A DNA stretch of 64,000 nt from an uncultured Paracoccaceae bacterium (GCA_938049225.1 CALICM010000023.1:1-64000), one strand, 5' to 3'. Counted from the first letter of the stretch, positions 34,954-46,869 are shown. The notes: generated by a model not told the origin, from the letters alone. Translations and numbers: made by a program.

Positions 34954-35952
34954 TTGGCAGATGACAGAGGCGCGGTGCGGTCGGTGTTGTGCGGCCTGTT
35001 GACGGTCCCTGAGGCGGAGCTGCCGGGGGTTTTGGCGGCGCATCTGACAGCGGATAGTCGCTGGAGTATTTCTCATCCAATCAATGACCTGCGCGGTCCA
35101 GGTGAAGTTCTGGAGGGGTTGATTTTGCCGCTTCGCCGCGCGGTGCGTCATGCCCGGCGGCGTGACGAGATCTTTATCGGTGGGGCCAACCGGCGGGCGG
35201 TTGGCGGGGATTGGATGGCATCGATCACGCATTATGTGGGGAATTTTCAAAACCCGCTGATCGGGATTTCCCCTTCGGATAGACTGGTGTTTCTGCGATC
35301 TGGCGAGTTTTACCGGATCGAAGGTGGAAAGATCGCGGAAGCGAAGATCATCCTCGACTTCGTTGATTTGATGCGCCAGGCCGGGCGGATGCCGCTGCCG
35401 CCGATGCTGGGGACCGAGATGCTGTTTCCCGGCCCCGCGACCCATGATGGGGTGTTGCCGCTTGATCGGGAGCGTGGGCCGGCGTCGCTGGACATTGTCG
35501 AGCGCATGCTGGGGGCCTTACATGCCTTCGACCCGGAAACCTTTGAAAGCGAGGAGCAAACCGGCGCTGACGGGACCTGGCACGAAGACATGCTGTGGTA
35601 TGGGCCAGCCGGGGTGGGATCCAATTACCGCTGGGAAGGTTTTGTGAAAGATCACCGCGAAAGCTTTCTTTCAGCCTTTCCCGACCGCAAGGGCGGTGAT
35701 CATTATTGCCGGATCGGCGACGGGGATTACGCGGCCATCAGCGGCTGGCCCTCGATGACCATGACGCATTTGGGCGACTACCTGGGCGCGCCCGCGACGG
35801 GCAAGGCGTTGACCTTGAGGGTGATGGATTTTTACCGAACGGCCGAGGGGCGGATCATGGAGAACTGGGTTTGTTTGGACTATCTGGATCTGTTCCAGCA
35901 GATGGGGGTGGATTTGATCGCCCGGTCCCAGGCGATGGGCGCGCGGGCATGA
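34954..35952 (+). CDS. Tandem SnoaL-like protein, divergent from the ABC operon
   Basis: 332-residue protein with two SnoaL-like domains (about residues 5-140 and 175-325), paralogous to the 26834 product. Shared segments include FPGPATHDGVLP, WYGPAGVGS, GDGDYAAISGWPS and ENWVCLDYLDL. The start is TTG 34954, supported by GGGAG eight bases upstream; ATG 34961 is out of frame. Its promoter overlaps the LacI-type operator, so it should be induced with the leftward operon. The role is unknown, but two related enzymes under one regulator suggest consecutive steps or two stereoisomers. The MFS gene follows after 35 bp. Confidence 0.83.
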   Translation: MADDRGAVRSVLCGLLTVPEAELPGVLAAHLTADSRWSISHPINDLRGPGEVLEGLILPLRRAVRHARRRDEIFIGGANRRAVGGDWMASITHYVGNFQNPLIGISPSDRLVFLRSGEFYRIEGGKIAEAKIILDFVDLMRQAGRMPLPPMLGTEMLFPGPATHDGVLPLDRERGPASLDIVERMLGALHAFDPETFESEEQTGADGTWHEDMLWYGPAGVGSNYRWEGFVKDHRESFLSAFPDRKGGDHYCRIGDGDYAAISGWPSMTMTHLGDYLGAPATGKALTLRVMDFYRTAEGRIMENWVCLDYLDLFQQMGVDLIARSQAMGARA

Positions 35953-35987
35953 TGGACAATCCCAATAGGCGCGCCTAGCGTCACGCC

Positions 35988-37198
35988 ATGACCGACCCCA
36001 TTCACGACAGCCGCGCCTCGTGGTTGCGCCTTGGCGTGACCCTGCTCATCGGCACGGTGGGGAATGTGGGGATGTGGGCGATCATCGTCGTGATGCCCGC
36101 CGTTCAGGCCGAGTTCGGAACCTCGCGGGCCGAGGCCGCGCTGCCCTATACGATGACGATGATCGGGTTCGCCCTTGGCAATCTGGTGATCGGTCGGGCG
36201 GTGGACCGCTTCGGGATCACTCGGGCGATCTGGACAGCGGCGGCGGCGCTTGCTGCGGGGTTCGCGGTGGCGGCGATGAGCCCTTCGATGCTGGTGTTGT
36301 CGGGTGTTCAACTGGTCATTGGGTTCTTTACGGCAACCAGTTTCGGACCGCTGATCGCCGATGTTTCGCATTGGTTTTTGCGCCGTCGGGGGATCGCGGT
36401 GGGGGTGGCGGCCTGTGGAACTACCTGTCTGGCGCGATCTGGCCGCTGATCCTGTCTGGGGTTCTGGGCGATGGGGGCTGGCGGGGCATCTATTTGACGC
36501 TGGCCGTCGTGTGCCTGGTGACCATGATCCCCTTGGCGCTGCTGCTGCGCCGCCAGGTGCCCGAGACGGCGACGGATGTGGCCGATGCCGCTGCGCGGAC
36601 CCGGGCCACGGCGACGCAACTGTCGCCGCGCGCGTTGCAGGGGCTGCTGGCGCTGGCGGGCCTTGGGTGTTGCATGGCGATGGCCATGCCCCAGGTGCAT
36701 ATCGTGGCGCTGTGCATGGATTTGGGTTTCGGCCCGGCGGTAGGGGCCGAGATGTTGTCGCTGATGCTGGCGGGGGGCGTGGTGTCGCGGCTGGTCTCGG
36801 GCGTGCTGGCGGATGTTTTGGGTGGTGTGCGAACGCTTCTGATCGGCTCGGCCCTGCAATGCGTGGCGTTGTTTTTGTATTTGCCGTTCGATGGGCTGGT
36901 GTCGCTTTATGTCGTCAGCCTGATCTTTGGCCTGTCGCAGGGTGGGATTGTGCCCAGCTATGCGGTGATCGTGCGCGAGTTGCTGCCAGCGCGCGAGGCG
37001 GGCGCGCGGGTGGGTTTCGTGATGATGGTGACCATTCTGGGCATGGCCTTGGGCGGTTGGGTCTCGGGCTGGATCTATGATCTGACCGGGTCGTATCAGA
37101 TGGCGTTTTTAAACGGGATCGCGTGGAACTTTCTGAACATTGGCATTATGCTGCTGATCCTGGTGCGGACCAGCGGGCAACGCCCGGCCCTGGCGTGA
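35988..37198 (+). pseudogene. MFS transporter with a single-base frameshift
   Basis: A 12-helix major-facilitator permease split over two frames. Frame 1 (35988 to 36449) gives the first about 143 residues, up to RRGIAVGVAACG. The remainder, starting NYLSGAIWPLILSGVLGD, continues in the frame ending at 37198. The junction is at 36417-36419, where one base is missing between the Gly codon and AAC TAC CTG. Both parts align to one continuous protein of about 403 residues with no internal loss. Either the gene is recently inactivated, or the read has a deletion error, or, less likely, frameshifting restores it. It follows the SnoaL-like gene by 35 bp and could have been an alternative importer or exporter for the cluster's substrate. 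Confidence 0.85.
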
Positions 37199-37263
37199 TG
37201 CGCTGGGACCAGCAGCTGAATTGAGCGCCTGACGGCGCAAGTCTTTTGAGCGCTGACGCGCGG

Positions 37264-37303
37264 GATGGGGCTCTGCCCCAAACCCCGGGATATTTTCGGA
37301 CAG
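37264..37303 (+). repeat. Shortened intergenic repeat (GGGGCTCTGCCCC / GGGATATTTT)
   Basis: A GGGG-CTCTG-CCCC hairpin is followed by CCCCGGGATATTTTCGGACAG. The GGGATATTTT...GGACA part matches the element at 30209-30240. It is placed between the MFS remnant and the convergent dnaE2 and may also act as a transcription barrier. Confidence 0.6.
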
Positions 37304-37312
37304 TAGATAGGA

Positions 37313-40672
<3,360 letters not shown>

Positions 40673-40787
40673 ACTAAGCCCCTCCGAACACCGCGATTCT
40701 TGTCTGGGTCAAGGCGCGCGTCAGCGCCCCGCGGTACGCGGGCTTGGCCTTGACGCAGGCACGAATCGCATCCCCCCAATTGATACG

Positions 40788-40817
40788 GGTCTGAGGGCCA
40801 CATGTTGCCCTCAGACC
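40788..40817. repeat. 10-bp perfect inverted repeat in the imuB-dnaE2 gap
   Basis: Arms GGTCTGAGGG (40788-40797) and CCCTCAGACC (40808-40817) with a 10-base loop. A second, looser pair GTCAAGGC/GCCTTGAC lies on its dnaE2 side. No T-tract follows. Confidence 0.6.
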
Positions 40818-40872
40818 CTCCCCAGCAAAATCCCAAACCTGATTACCCGCACAGCCCTCACCGCCCCGCACC

Positions 40873-40891
40873 GGGATCGCAGGGCGATCCC
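40873..40891. repeat. 8-bp perfect inverted repeat in the imuB-dnaE2 gap
   Basis: Arms GGGATCGC and GCGATCCC with a 3-base loop, directly abutting the larger hairpin at 40892-40926. Confidence 0.55.
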
Positions 40892-40926
40892 CGCCCCAAA
40901 GGGGGCTCGATGCCCCCTTTGGGGCG
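40892..40926 (-). terminator. 15-bp perfect hairpin just after the imuB stop
   Basis: Arms of 15 bases (CGCCCCAAAGGGGGC and its complement) enclose TCGAT. It starts 17 bp beyond the imuB stop in the direction of transcription. There is no T-tract, so it may slow or process the transcript, or be a dispersed palindromic element, rather than act as a simple terminator. Confidence 0.5.
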
Positions 40927-40942
40927 CCCTTGCCCAGGACAC

Positions 40943-42529
40943 TCACGCAAACACCCCATGCAGATACCATCGGGGCACGCCCGCCTCTCGCGCATAGAGC
41001 CCATGACGGAACATCCAAAACCGATACCCCTCGCGTGCCTCGACCCGAAAGTAATCCCGCGTTGGCGCCGCCCGCCCATCGCGCCACCATTCGCAGGCAA
41101 TCCGCTCAGGGCCCTCGGTGCGTGTCGCGACATAGCCCACCTTGCGCCAGCGAAACCGTTGCGGTGGCCCGTCGGGAACTTCGGCCAAAGTGTCCACCGG
41201 CTCTGGGCGGCGCAGCAGCCACAGCGGACGGGTGACGGGCGGCACGCGGGCTGCCCCGACGGGGCTGATGGCAGTCCCTGCAGCCAGACGGGTGACTGGC
41301 ACCGTGCCAAAAGAGCGCTCGGGGATATGCGTGTCGGCCCCGACAAAGCCGCGCACCCGCTCGGGGCCCAGGCGCGCGCCCAGCCGGTCAATCAGCGCCT
41401 CGTAACGGTCCGCATTCTCGACCCCGCTGACCAAATCCCCTTGGTTGCCGGGAAAAACCTCGCTGCGGATCACCGCCAGTTTCACCAAATCGAACCCAAA
41501 GCCCGCGTCGATATCCACCGCCAATCCCACGATCCGCTGGCGAAACAGGGCACTGATCCGTGCTGGATCGCGCAGCGGATTGGCTGCCTCGACGTCCAGG
41601 CTTTGCACCGCGCCATCCACCCGGAACAAGCGCAGCTCCAACGCCCGCGCGCCCTGGTCCCGTTGTTCCAGCATCGGGATCAGGGCGTGCGCCAGCAGCG
41701 CGATGGACCGCTCGATATCGTCGGCATGGGTGATCGGATCGAAAAACGCCTTCTCGGCGGTCAGATCCGCAGGCGGTAACAGCGGCGAAAGCGTTTCTTC
41801 GCCCCGCCCCAAAGCCTGATCCAGCCGCCGCAGCAGATCCGCGCCAAAGCGCGTGGTCAGCGGTGCCCGGGGCAGGGGGGCCAGGCAGCCGATGGTCTTA
41901 AGGCCTAACCGCCGCAGGCTGGTCACCAAGGCCGGATCCAGCCGCAAGGCCTCAAGCGGTAAGGGCATCAGTGGCGCCGGATCCCCCGGCGGCGCCACCG
42001 GTGCCTCGCCAAACCGCGCCAGGCCCCAGGCGGCCCCAATCGTATCCGCCAGTCCCAGTCGCGCGGTAAAGCCTTGTCCCGTCAGCTGCGCCCGCAGCCG
42101 GGCCACCAGCGCGGCTTCACCGCCAAACAAATGCGCACAGCCCGAGACATCCAGCATCACCCCATCCGTCCCGCTCAGCCCTACCATCGGCGTATAGCGG
42201 TCGCACCACCGCGCGATCTGTCCCAGCAGTGCCATGTCCGCATGCGGCTCGGCGGGCTGCACGTCCAACGTCGGGATCAGCGCCCTTGCATCGCCCAGTT
42301 TCTGGTCCAGAAACAGCCCCAGCGCCTGGGCGCCCGGCTCATGGGCCACGATCCGCTGTGCACTCTTGACCATCCGCACCAGCACCAACGGGCGCGCGTC
42401 TGCCGGGCGTCCGTCGCAGATCCATGACGCCCCCCAACGGGTCCGCGCGATCCGGTCGGTGGGCAGATGCGGCAGGGCGATCGACAGATATCTGCGGGTC
42501 GATGTGTGGCTCTGTCTGTCCATGCTCAA
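40943..42529 (-). CDS. imuB: ImuB, catalytically inactive Y-family polymerase-like protein
   Basis: 528-residue ImuB protein (RRYLSIALPHLPTDRIAR; AGTDGVMLDVSGCAHLFGG in similar form; FTARLGLADTIGAAWGLARF). ImuB resembles Y-family polymerases but lacks their metal-binding acids, and works as the hub that links ImuA, DnaE2 and the sliding clamp. The start is at 42529 or 42523, since the conserved region begins at about residue 12. That start lies 191 bp inside the imuA frame. It belongs to the SOS mutasome with the flanking genes and is expected to be LexA-controlled from the box at 43253. Confidence 0.94.
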   Translation of the reverse strand: MSMDRQSHTSTRRYLSIALPHLPTDRIARTRWGASWICDGRPADARPLVLVRMVKSAQRIVAHEPGAQALGLFLDQKLGDARALIPTLDVQPAEPHADMALLGQIARWCDRYTPMVGLSGTDGVMLDVSGCAHLFGGEAALVARLRAQLTGQGFTARLGLADTIGAAWGLARFGEAPVAPPGDPAPLMPLPLEALRLDPALVTSLRRLGLKTIGCLAPLPRAPLTTRFGADLLRRLDQALGRGEETLSPLLPPADLTAEKAFFDPITHADDIERSIALLAHALIPMLEQRDQGARALELRLFRVDGAVQSLDVEAANPLRDPARISALFRQRIVGLAVDIDAGFGFDLVKLAVIRSEVFPGNQGDLVSGVENADRYEALIDRLGARLGPERVRGFVGADTHIPERSFGTVPVTRLAAGTAISPVGAARVPPVTRPLWLLRRPEPVDTLAEVPDGPPQRFRWRKVGYVATRTEGPERIACEWWRDGRAAPTRDYFRVEAREGYRFWMFRHGLYAREAGVPRWYLHGVFA

Positions 42530-43226
42530 AAACCTTGTGCTTGGGGTTCCAGATCACCGGCCAGGCCCCGGTCCGGCCCGTACGACACCGTTCCAGCGTC
42601 AGAACCATTCGCGGCAACCCGATGCCTGCGGGAAAGATCCGGTCGGGGGCCGAGGGGCAAGCCTCGACCCGCCAGCGGGTGTGCGCGGCGGTTGCCTCCT
42701 CACCCCCGCTTTGGCGCAGGATTAACACCATCGCCCCGCCGGTCTGGGCGCGCAGCATCAGCCGCCGCGTGGCGACGCGGTCCAGCCGCTTGGGATTGCC
42801 CTGGACATGCAAGACAACGGCAGCCAGATCCGGGCAGCGCGCCGCCTCGTCCGTGGCCCAAAGGGCGGTTTGCAGATCGACCGGTGTCACCAGTGTTACC
42901 CTGGCCGGGTCCAGCCCGTATTGCGCCAGTCCATCCGGATACAGAAGCCCCGCGTCCATCCCCGCTGCCGGATCCGTGACCCACAGCAGCCGGTCCCGCC
43001 CGGTCTGCGCCATCAGCCTGATGACCAGGCCGAAAAGCAGTCCAGCCGCCGCCCCAATATCGCGTGCCGCGGGCGCGCGCACCTCGTGCAGGGCCGCGAT
43101 GGTCAGCCCCCCCTCTAAAGACGTATCCAGCGCGGCCAGACCCAGCGGCAGACGTGCGGCCGCCTTGCCTGCCCGATGGGCGTGGGGCGACAGACGGTCC
43201 AGAATGCTGGCAGCCCGCGGGTGCAT
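42339..43226 (-). CDS. imuA: ImuA, RecA-like accessory protein of the SOS mutasome
   Basis: 295-residue protein of the ImuA/SulA-like family with a RecA-related core (LPLGLAALDTSLEGGLTIAALHEVRA; RDRLLWVTDPAAGMDAGLLYPDGL; VVLHVQGNPKRLD). It supports ImuB/DnaE2-dependent translesion synthesis. The last about 60 residues read through the beginning of imuB in another frame and are rich in Arg/Pro with no family resemblance, so the ancestral stop was probably earlier. An SOS box GTTC-N7-GTTC lies 27 bp upstream of the start, giving LexA control. It diverges from the pfkB-type gene across 148 bp. Confidence 0.9.
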   Translation of the reverse strand: MHPRAASILDRLSPHAHRAGKAAARLPLGLAALDTSLEGGLTIAALHEVRAPAARDIGAAAGLLFGLVIRLMAQTGRDRLLWVTDPAAGMDAGLLYPDGLAQYGLDPARVTLVTPVDLQTALWATDEAARCPDLAAVVLHVQGNPKRLDRVATRRLMLRAQTGGAMVLILRQSGGEEATAAHTRWRVEACPSAPDRIFPAGIGLPRMVLTLERCRTGRTGAWPVIWNPKHKVFEHGQTEPHIDPQISVDRPAASAHRPDRADPLGGVMDLRRTPGRRAPVGAGADGQECTADRGP

Positions 43227-43252
43227 TGACGGCTTTTCCTTCGGAGCAATAT

Positions 43253-43267
43253 GTTCACTTTATGTTC
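43253..43267. promoter_or_regulatory. SOS box (LexA site) of imuA-imuB-dnaE2
   Basis: GTTC-ACTTTAT-GTTC matches the alphaproteobacterial LexA consensus GTTC-N7-GTTC exactly, 27-41 bp upstream of the imuA start. This cassette is a standard LexA target in the group. Confidence 0.85.
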
Positions 43268-43374
43268 TTATTTAACCTCCACAGTACACCCAGAGTCAAG
43301 ATCGCCCTCTAGCTCCAGCGGCACAGTCTGATAGGTTGCCAAAAATCGCTTTATTCTAAAGGCAAAACAGCATC

Positions 43375-44325
43375 ATGTCCCGCATCCTGACTGTCACTCT
43401 GAACCCCGCCCTGGATCTTGCGACCCAGACCCCCCATGTGCATCCCGACCGCAAACTGCGTTGCGCGGCGCCGCGGATGGATCCCGGGGGTGGCGGGGTG
43501 AATGTCTCGCGCGCCATTGCCCGGCTGGGCGGCACCAGCCTGCCGCTGGTTGCCCTAGGGGGCGCTGCCGGGGCCGAATATGCGGCGCTGCTGACCGCCG
43601 AGGGGCTGACGCCACAGGCCTTGGGGCCAAGTCTGCCGACCCGGACAAACCTGACCGTGACCGAAGGCGACAGCGGGCATGAATACCGCTTTGTCCTGCC
43701 CGGTCCAACCTGGCAGACACAGGATATCGACCAGGCGCTTTCTACGATTCGGGCCACAGCCCAAGCTGGCGACCTGCTGGTGCCCAGTGGCAGCCTGCCG
43801 CCCGGTGTGCCACAGGATATCTTCCTGACACTCAATGCCACGCTTTCACCGCAAGGGGTGCGGATGATCCTGGACACCTCGGGGCCCGCGCTTGGGGCGG
43901 CGGCACACCAAACCACCAATGCGCCGCTCGAAGTTTTGCGCATGGATCTGCACGAGGCTGAAACATTGGCGGCCCGCCCGCTGCCAAGCCCCGCCGACCG
44001 CGCTGCCGTGGCCCGCGATCTGGTGCTGCGGGATGTCGCGCGGATCGTCGCCATCTCGGGCGGGGCTCAAGGCACGGTCGTCGCTTCGGACCAGGGGGCG
44101 TGGTCCTGTGCTGCCCCCAAAGTGCCTGTCGTCAGCCGCGTCGGCGCGGGCGACAGCTTTGTCGGCGCCATGACCCTAGCCCTACACCGGGGCGACAGCG
44201 CGGCCCAGGCCTGCGCCTGGGGGGTCGCCGCTGCCTCGGCCGCGGTGATGACCCCGGGGACCGCCCTGTGCGACAAAGCCCAGACCGAGGCGTGCCTGGC
44301 CCAAGTGCCTATCACAGCCCTCTAG
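43375..44325 (+). CDS. PfkB-family sugar-phosphate kinase (1-/6-phosphofructokinase-like)
   Basis: 316-residue ribokinase-fold kinase. The N-terminal signature TLNPALDLATQTPHV with PGGGGVNVSRAIARLGG is typical of the phosphofructokinase branch (FruK, PfkB, LacC). The C-terminal ATP/anion-hole motif is VSRVGAGDSFVGAM with catalytic Asp. It would phosphorylate fructose-1-phosphate, fructose-6-phosphate or tagatose-6-phosphate; the sequence alone does not separate these, and no fructose PTS gene is nearby. Its stop codon shares CTAG with the stop of the convergent LysE gene. ATG 43375 stands 148 bp from divergent imuA. Confidence 0.9.
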   Translation: MSRILTVTLNPALDLATQTPHVHPDRKLRCAAPRMDPGGGGVNVSRAIARLGGTSLPLVALGGAAGAEYAALLTAEGLTPQALGPSLPTRTNLTVTEGDSGHEYRFVLPGPTWQTQDIDQALSTIRATAQAGDLLVPSGSLPPGVPQDIFLTLNATLSPQGVRMILDTSGPALGAAAHQTTNAPLEVLRMDLHEAETLAARPLPSPADRAAVARDLVLRDVARIVAISGGAQGTVVASDQGAWSCAAPKVPVVSRVGAGDSFVGAMTLALHRGDSAAQACAWGVAAASAAVMTPGTALCDKAQTEACLAQVPITAL

Positions 44326-44921
44326 CCCCCATCCAGACCCCGCCAAACCGACAAGGCCACCACCGCCAACATCGCCCCAGCCATCCCAAAATTGATCCGC
44401 CGCTGCACCTGTGGTGCCAAATCCATCGCTCGCAACGCCACGCCCGCTTGCAACCAGATCAAATGGATCGGGACCCAGATCGCATTGAAAATCAAAACCT
44501 TCAATGCCACTTCCGCGCCCAAACCCATCCCCGCAAATCCAAAGCCCGAGAATAAAACCATATTCACCGCATAGGCTTTGGGATTGATAAACTGCAGCAA
44601 AAGCCCATCCCACAGTCCGGGCGGTACTTTAGGATGAATAAACCCTACCTTTGCCCCGGCCAGCGCGATCCGCGCCGCCAGATACAACAGATACAGGGTC
44701 GAGGCGACCATCAGCACCGCCCGCAATGGCCCCCAAGCCAGCGCCGCGGCGGCCACCCCGCTAACCACCAAAACCGTCACCGCGTTGGTCCCGATCCAAA
44801 GCCCGGTGACATAGCGAACGCCCGCGCCGCGCCCATAGCTGGCACCCACGCCCGCCGTCGACAATACCCCTGGACCGGGGGTGATGATCAAAAAGAATAC
44901 CGCTGCGGCAAAGGCGAACAT
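44322..44921 (-). CDS. LysE/RhtB-family amino-acid exporter
   Basis: 199-residue inner-membrane exporter. It has the family's opening segment (FFLIITPGPGVLSTAGVGASYGRGAGVRYVTG read in part, with the conserved PGP), hydrophobic helices (VLVVSGVAAAALAW; LMVASTLYLLYLAARIAL) and the FINPKAYAVNMVLF motif. Members export amino acids or related metabolites; the substrate is not predictable. The frame continues upstream to 45146, but MFAFAAAVFFLII at 44921 is the family start and leaves the intergenic repeat at 44979-44997 outside the gene. It converges on, and overlaps by 4 bp with, the kinase gene, and diverges from the dehydratase gene. Confidence 0.9.
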   Translation of the reverse strand: MFAFAAAVFFLIITPGPGVLSTAGVGASYGRGAGVRYVTGLWIGTNAVTVLVVSGVAAAALAWGPLRAVLMVASTLYLLYLAARIALAGAKVGFIHPKVPPGLWDGLLLQFINPKAYAVNMVLFSGFGFAGMGLGAEVALKVLIFNAIWVPIHLIWLQAGVALRAMDLAPQVQRRINFGMAGAMLAVVALSVWRGLDGG

Positions 44922-44978
44922 CGGCTCACCAGATCCGTGCCGACCGCCGTCGTCAAGCCACCCCCATCTCCTGTCTGG

Positions 44979-44997
44979 AAATATCCCCGCCGGAGGC
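44979..44997 (-). repeat. Intergenic repeat, reverse copy of 30209-30227
   Basis: The reverse complement matches GCCTCCGGCGGGGATATTT exactly. It lies between the divergent LysE and dehydratase genes and supports placing the LysE start at 44921. Confidence 0.7.
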
Positions 44998-45087
44998 ATC
45001 GATCCGCAACCGCTGGCGCCCCATTGACCCGACCGCGCCCACAGCCCAAAGTGCCGCCAACTCCGATACCGCAAGGACACCCAACAG

Positions 45088-46869
45088 ATGAGCGATACGC
45101 GCGCCAACCGTAAGTTCCGCAGCCAGGAGTGGTTTGATAACCCCAATAATCCAGGGATGACAGCGCTCTATCTGGAACGCTATCAGAACCAAGAGTTCAC
45201 CCGCGACGAGTTGCAATCCGAACGACCCATTGTTGGCATTGCCCAAACGGGCAGCGACCTGGCGCCTTGCAACAAGATCCACGTCTTTTTGATGGACCGC
45301 ATCAAATCAGGGATCCGCGATGCGGGCGGCGTGCCTATGGAGTTCCCGGTGCATCCCATTCAAGAGACCGGCAAACGCCCCACAGCGGCGCTGGACCGCA
45401 ACCTGGCCTACCTCAGCCTGGTCGAAGTGCTCTACGGTTATCCGCTTGATGGGGTTGTTTTGACCACCGGCTGCGACAAGACCACGCCTGCCATGCTGAT
45501 GGGCGCGGCCACCGTTGATATCCCCGCGATTGCACTGAATGGCGGGCCGATGCTCGACGGCTGGTGGAAGGGCGAGCGTGCTGGCTCGGGCACCATTGTC
45601 TGGGAGAGCCGCCGCCTGCTGGCCGAGGGGCGGATCGACTATGACGAGTTCATGAGCCGGGTTTGCGCCAGCGCGCCCAGTCTGGGGCATTGCAACACGA
45701 TGGGCACGGCCTCGACCATGAACGCGATGGCCGAGGCCTTGGGGATGAGCCTGACCGGCAACGCCGCGATCCCAGCCCCCTTCCGTGAGCGGATGGAGAT
45801 GGCCTATTTGACCGGCAAACGCGCCGTCGAAATGGTTTACGAGGACCTAAAACCCTCGGACATTTTGACCCGCGACGCCTTCCTGAATGCCATCGTCACC
45901 AACACTGCCATCGGTGGCTCGACCAACGCACCACCGCATTTGCAGGCGATCGCGCGGCATGCGGGCGTCGAGCTGGATGTGCGCGACTGGCAAGCGCATG
46001 GGTTCGATATCCCCTTGCTGTTGAACATGCAGCCTGCGGGCGCGTACCTGGGCGAAAGCTTTCACCGCGCCGGCGGCGTGCCGGCAGTGATGGGTGAGTT
46101 ACTGGCCAGCGATCTGCTGCGGGGCGACGTAATGACCGCCACCGGCAAGACCCTGGCCGCAAACCTGTTGGGCAAACGGTCCGAGGATCATGCGGTGATC
46201 AAAACGGTGGATCAGCCGCTGCGAAAGCAGGCGGGATTTTTGGTGCTGGATGGTAATCTGTTTGACTCAGCTCTGATGAAAACCTCAGTGATCTCGCAGG
46301 ATTTTCGGGATCGTTTTCTCTCGACGCCCGGGGCCGAAAATGTCTTCGAGGCCAGGGCGGTCGTCTTTGAGGGCCCCGAGGATTACCATGCGCGCCTGAA
46401 TGATCCCGACTTGAAGGTCGACGACGAAACCATTCTATTCATTCGAAATGTTGGCTGCGTTGGCTATCCAGGTTCGGCCGAGGTGGTCAATATGCAGCCC
46501 CCCGACGCGTTGATCAAAGCCGGCATCAAACACCTGCCCACCGTGGGGGATGGGCGGCAATCGGGCACCTCTGAAAGCCCGTCGATCCTGAACGCCAGCC
46601 CTGAATCGGTGGTGGGCGGCGGCCTTGCTTTGCTGCAAACCGGCGACCGGGTGCGCCTGGATCTGAACACCAGCCGCCTGGACGCGCTGGTCCCCGAAGC
46701 CGAATGGGCCGCCCGCCGCGCCGCCTGGACCCCGCCACAGATCAAAAGCCACACGCCCTGGCAAGAGATCTATCGCACCCACGTCGGCCAATTGGCCGAC
46801 GGCGGCTGTTTGGAACTGGCGACAAGCTATCAGAAAGTGGCGAAAGTGCTGCCGAGGGACAATCACTAA
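45088..46869 (+). CDS. IlvD/Edd-family sugar-acid dehydratase
   Basis: 593-residue iron-sulfur dehydratase of the IlvD/Edd family. The cluster cysteines are in SDLAPCNKIHV, TTGCDKTTPAML and SLGHCNTMGTAST, and the C-terminal part has GDGRQSGTSESPSIL. The size and motif variants (VCASAPSLGHCNTMG; GGPMLDGWW) fit the sugar-acid branch (arabinonate, xylonate, galactonate dehydratases) better than biosynthetic dihydroxy-acid dehydratase. It converts an aldonate to a 2-keto-3-deoxy sugar acid. An AAGGA ribosome site lies 11 bases before ATG 45088. The sulfotransferase follows after 54 bp on the same strand. Exact substrate not assigned. Confidence 0.9.
   Translation: MSDTRANRKFRSQEWFDNPNNPGMTALYLERYQNQEFTRDELQSERPIVGIAQTGSDLAPCNKIHVFLMDRIKSGIRDAGGVPMEFPVHPIQETGKRPTAALDRNLAYLSLVEVLYGYPLDGVVLTTGCDKTTPAMLMGAATVDIPAIALNGGPMLDGWWKGERAGSGTIVWESRRLLAEGRIDYDEFMSRVCASAPSLGHCNTMGTASTMNAMAEALGMSLTGNAAIPAPFRERMEMAYLTGKRAVEMVYEDLKPSDILTRDAFLNAIVTNTAIGGSTNAPPHLQAIARHAGVELDVRDWQAHGFDIPLLLNMQPAGAYLGESFHRAGGVPAVMGELLASDLLRGDVMTATGKTLAANLLGKRSEDHAVIKTVDQPLRKQAGFLVLDGNLFDSALMKTSVISQDFRDRFLSTPGAENVFEARAVVFEGPEDYHARLNDPDLKVDDETILFIRNVGCVGYPGSAEVVNMQPPDALIKAGIKHLPTVGDGRQSGTSESPSILNASPESVVGGGLALLQTGDRVRLDLNTSRLDALVPEAEWAARRAAWTPPQIKSHTPWQEIYRTHVGQLADGGCLELATSYQKVAKVLPRDNH

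Noticed and set aside
45088-46869. Branched-chain amino-acid biosynthetic ilvD
   Set aside because: Motif details and neighbours (glucosidase, sulfotransferase) fit the sugar-acid dehydratase branch better; no other ilv gene nearby.
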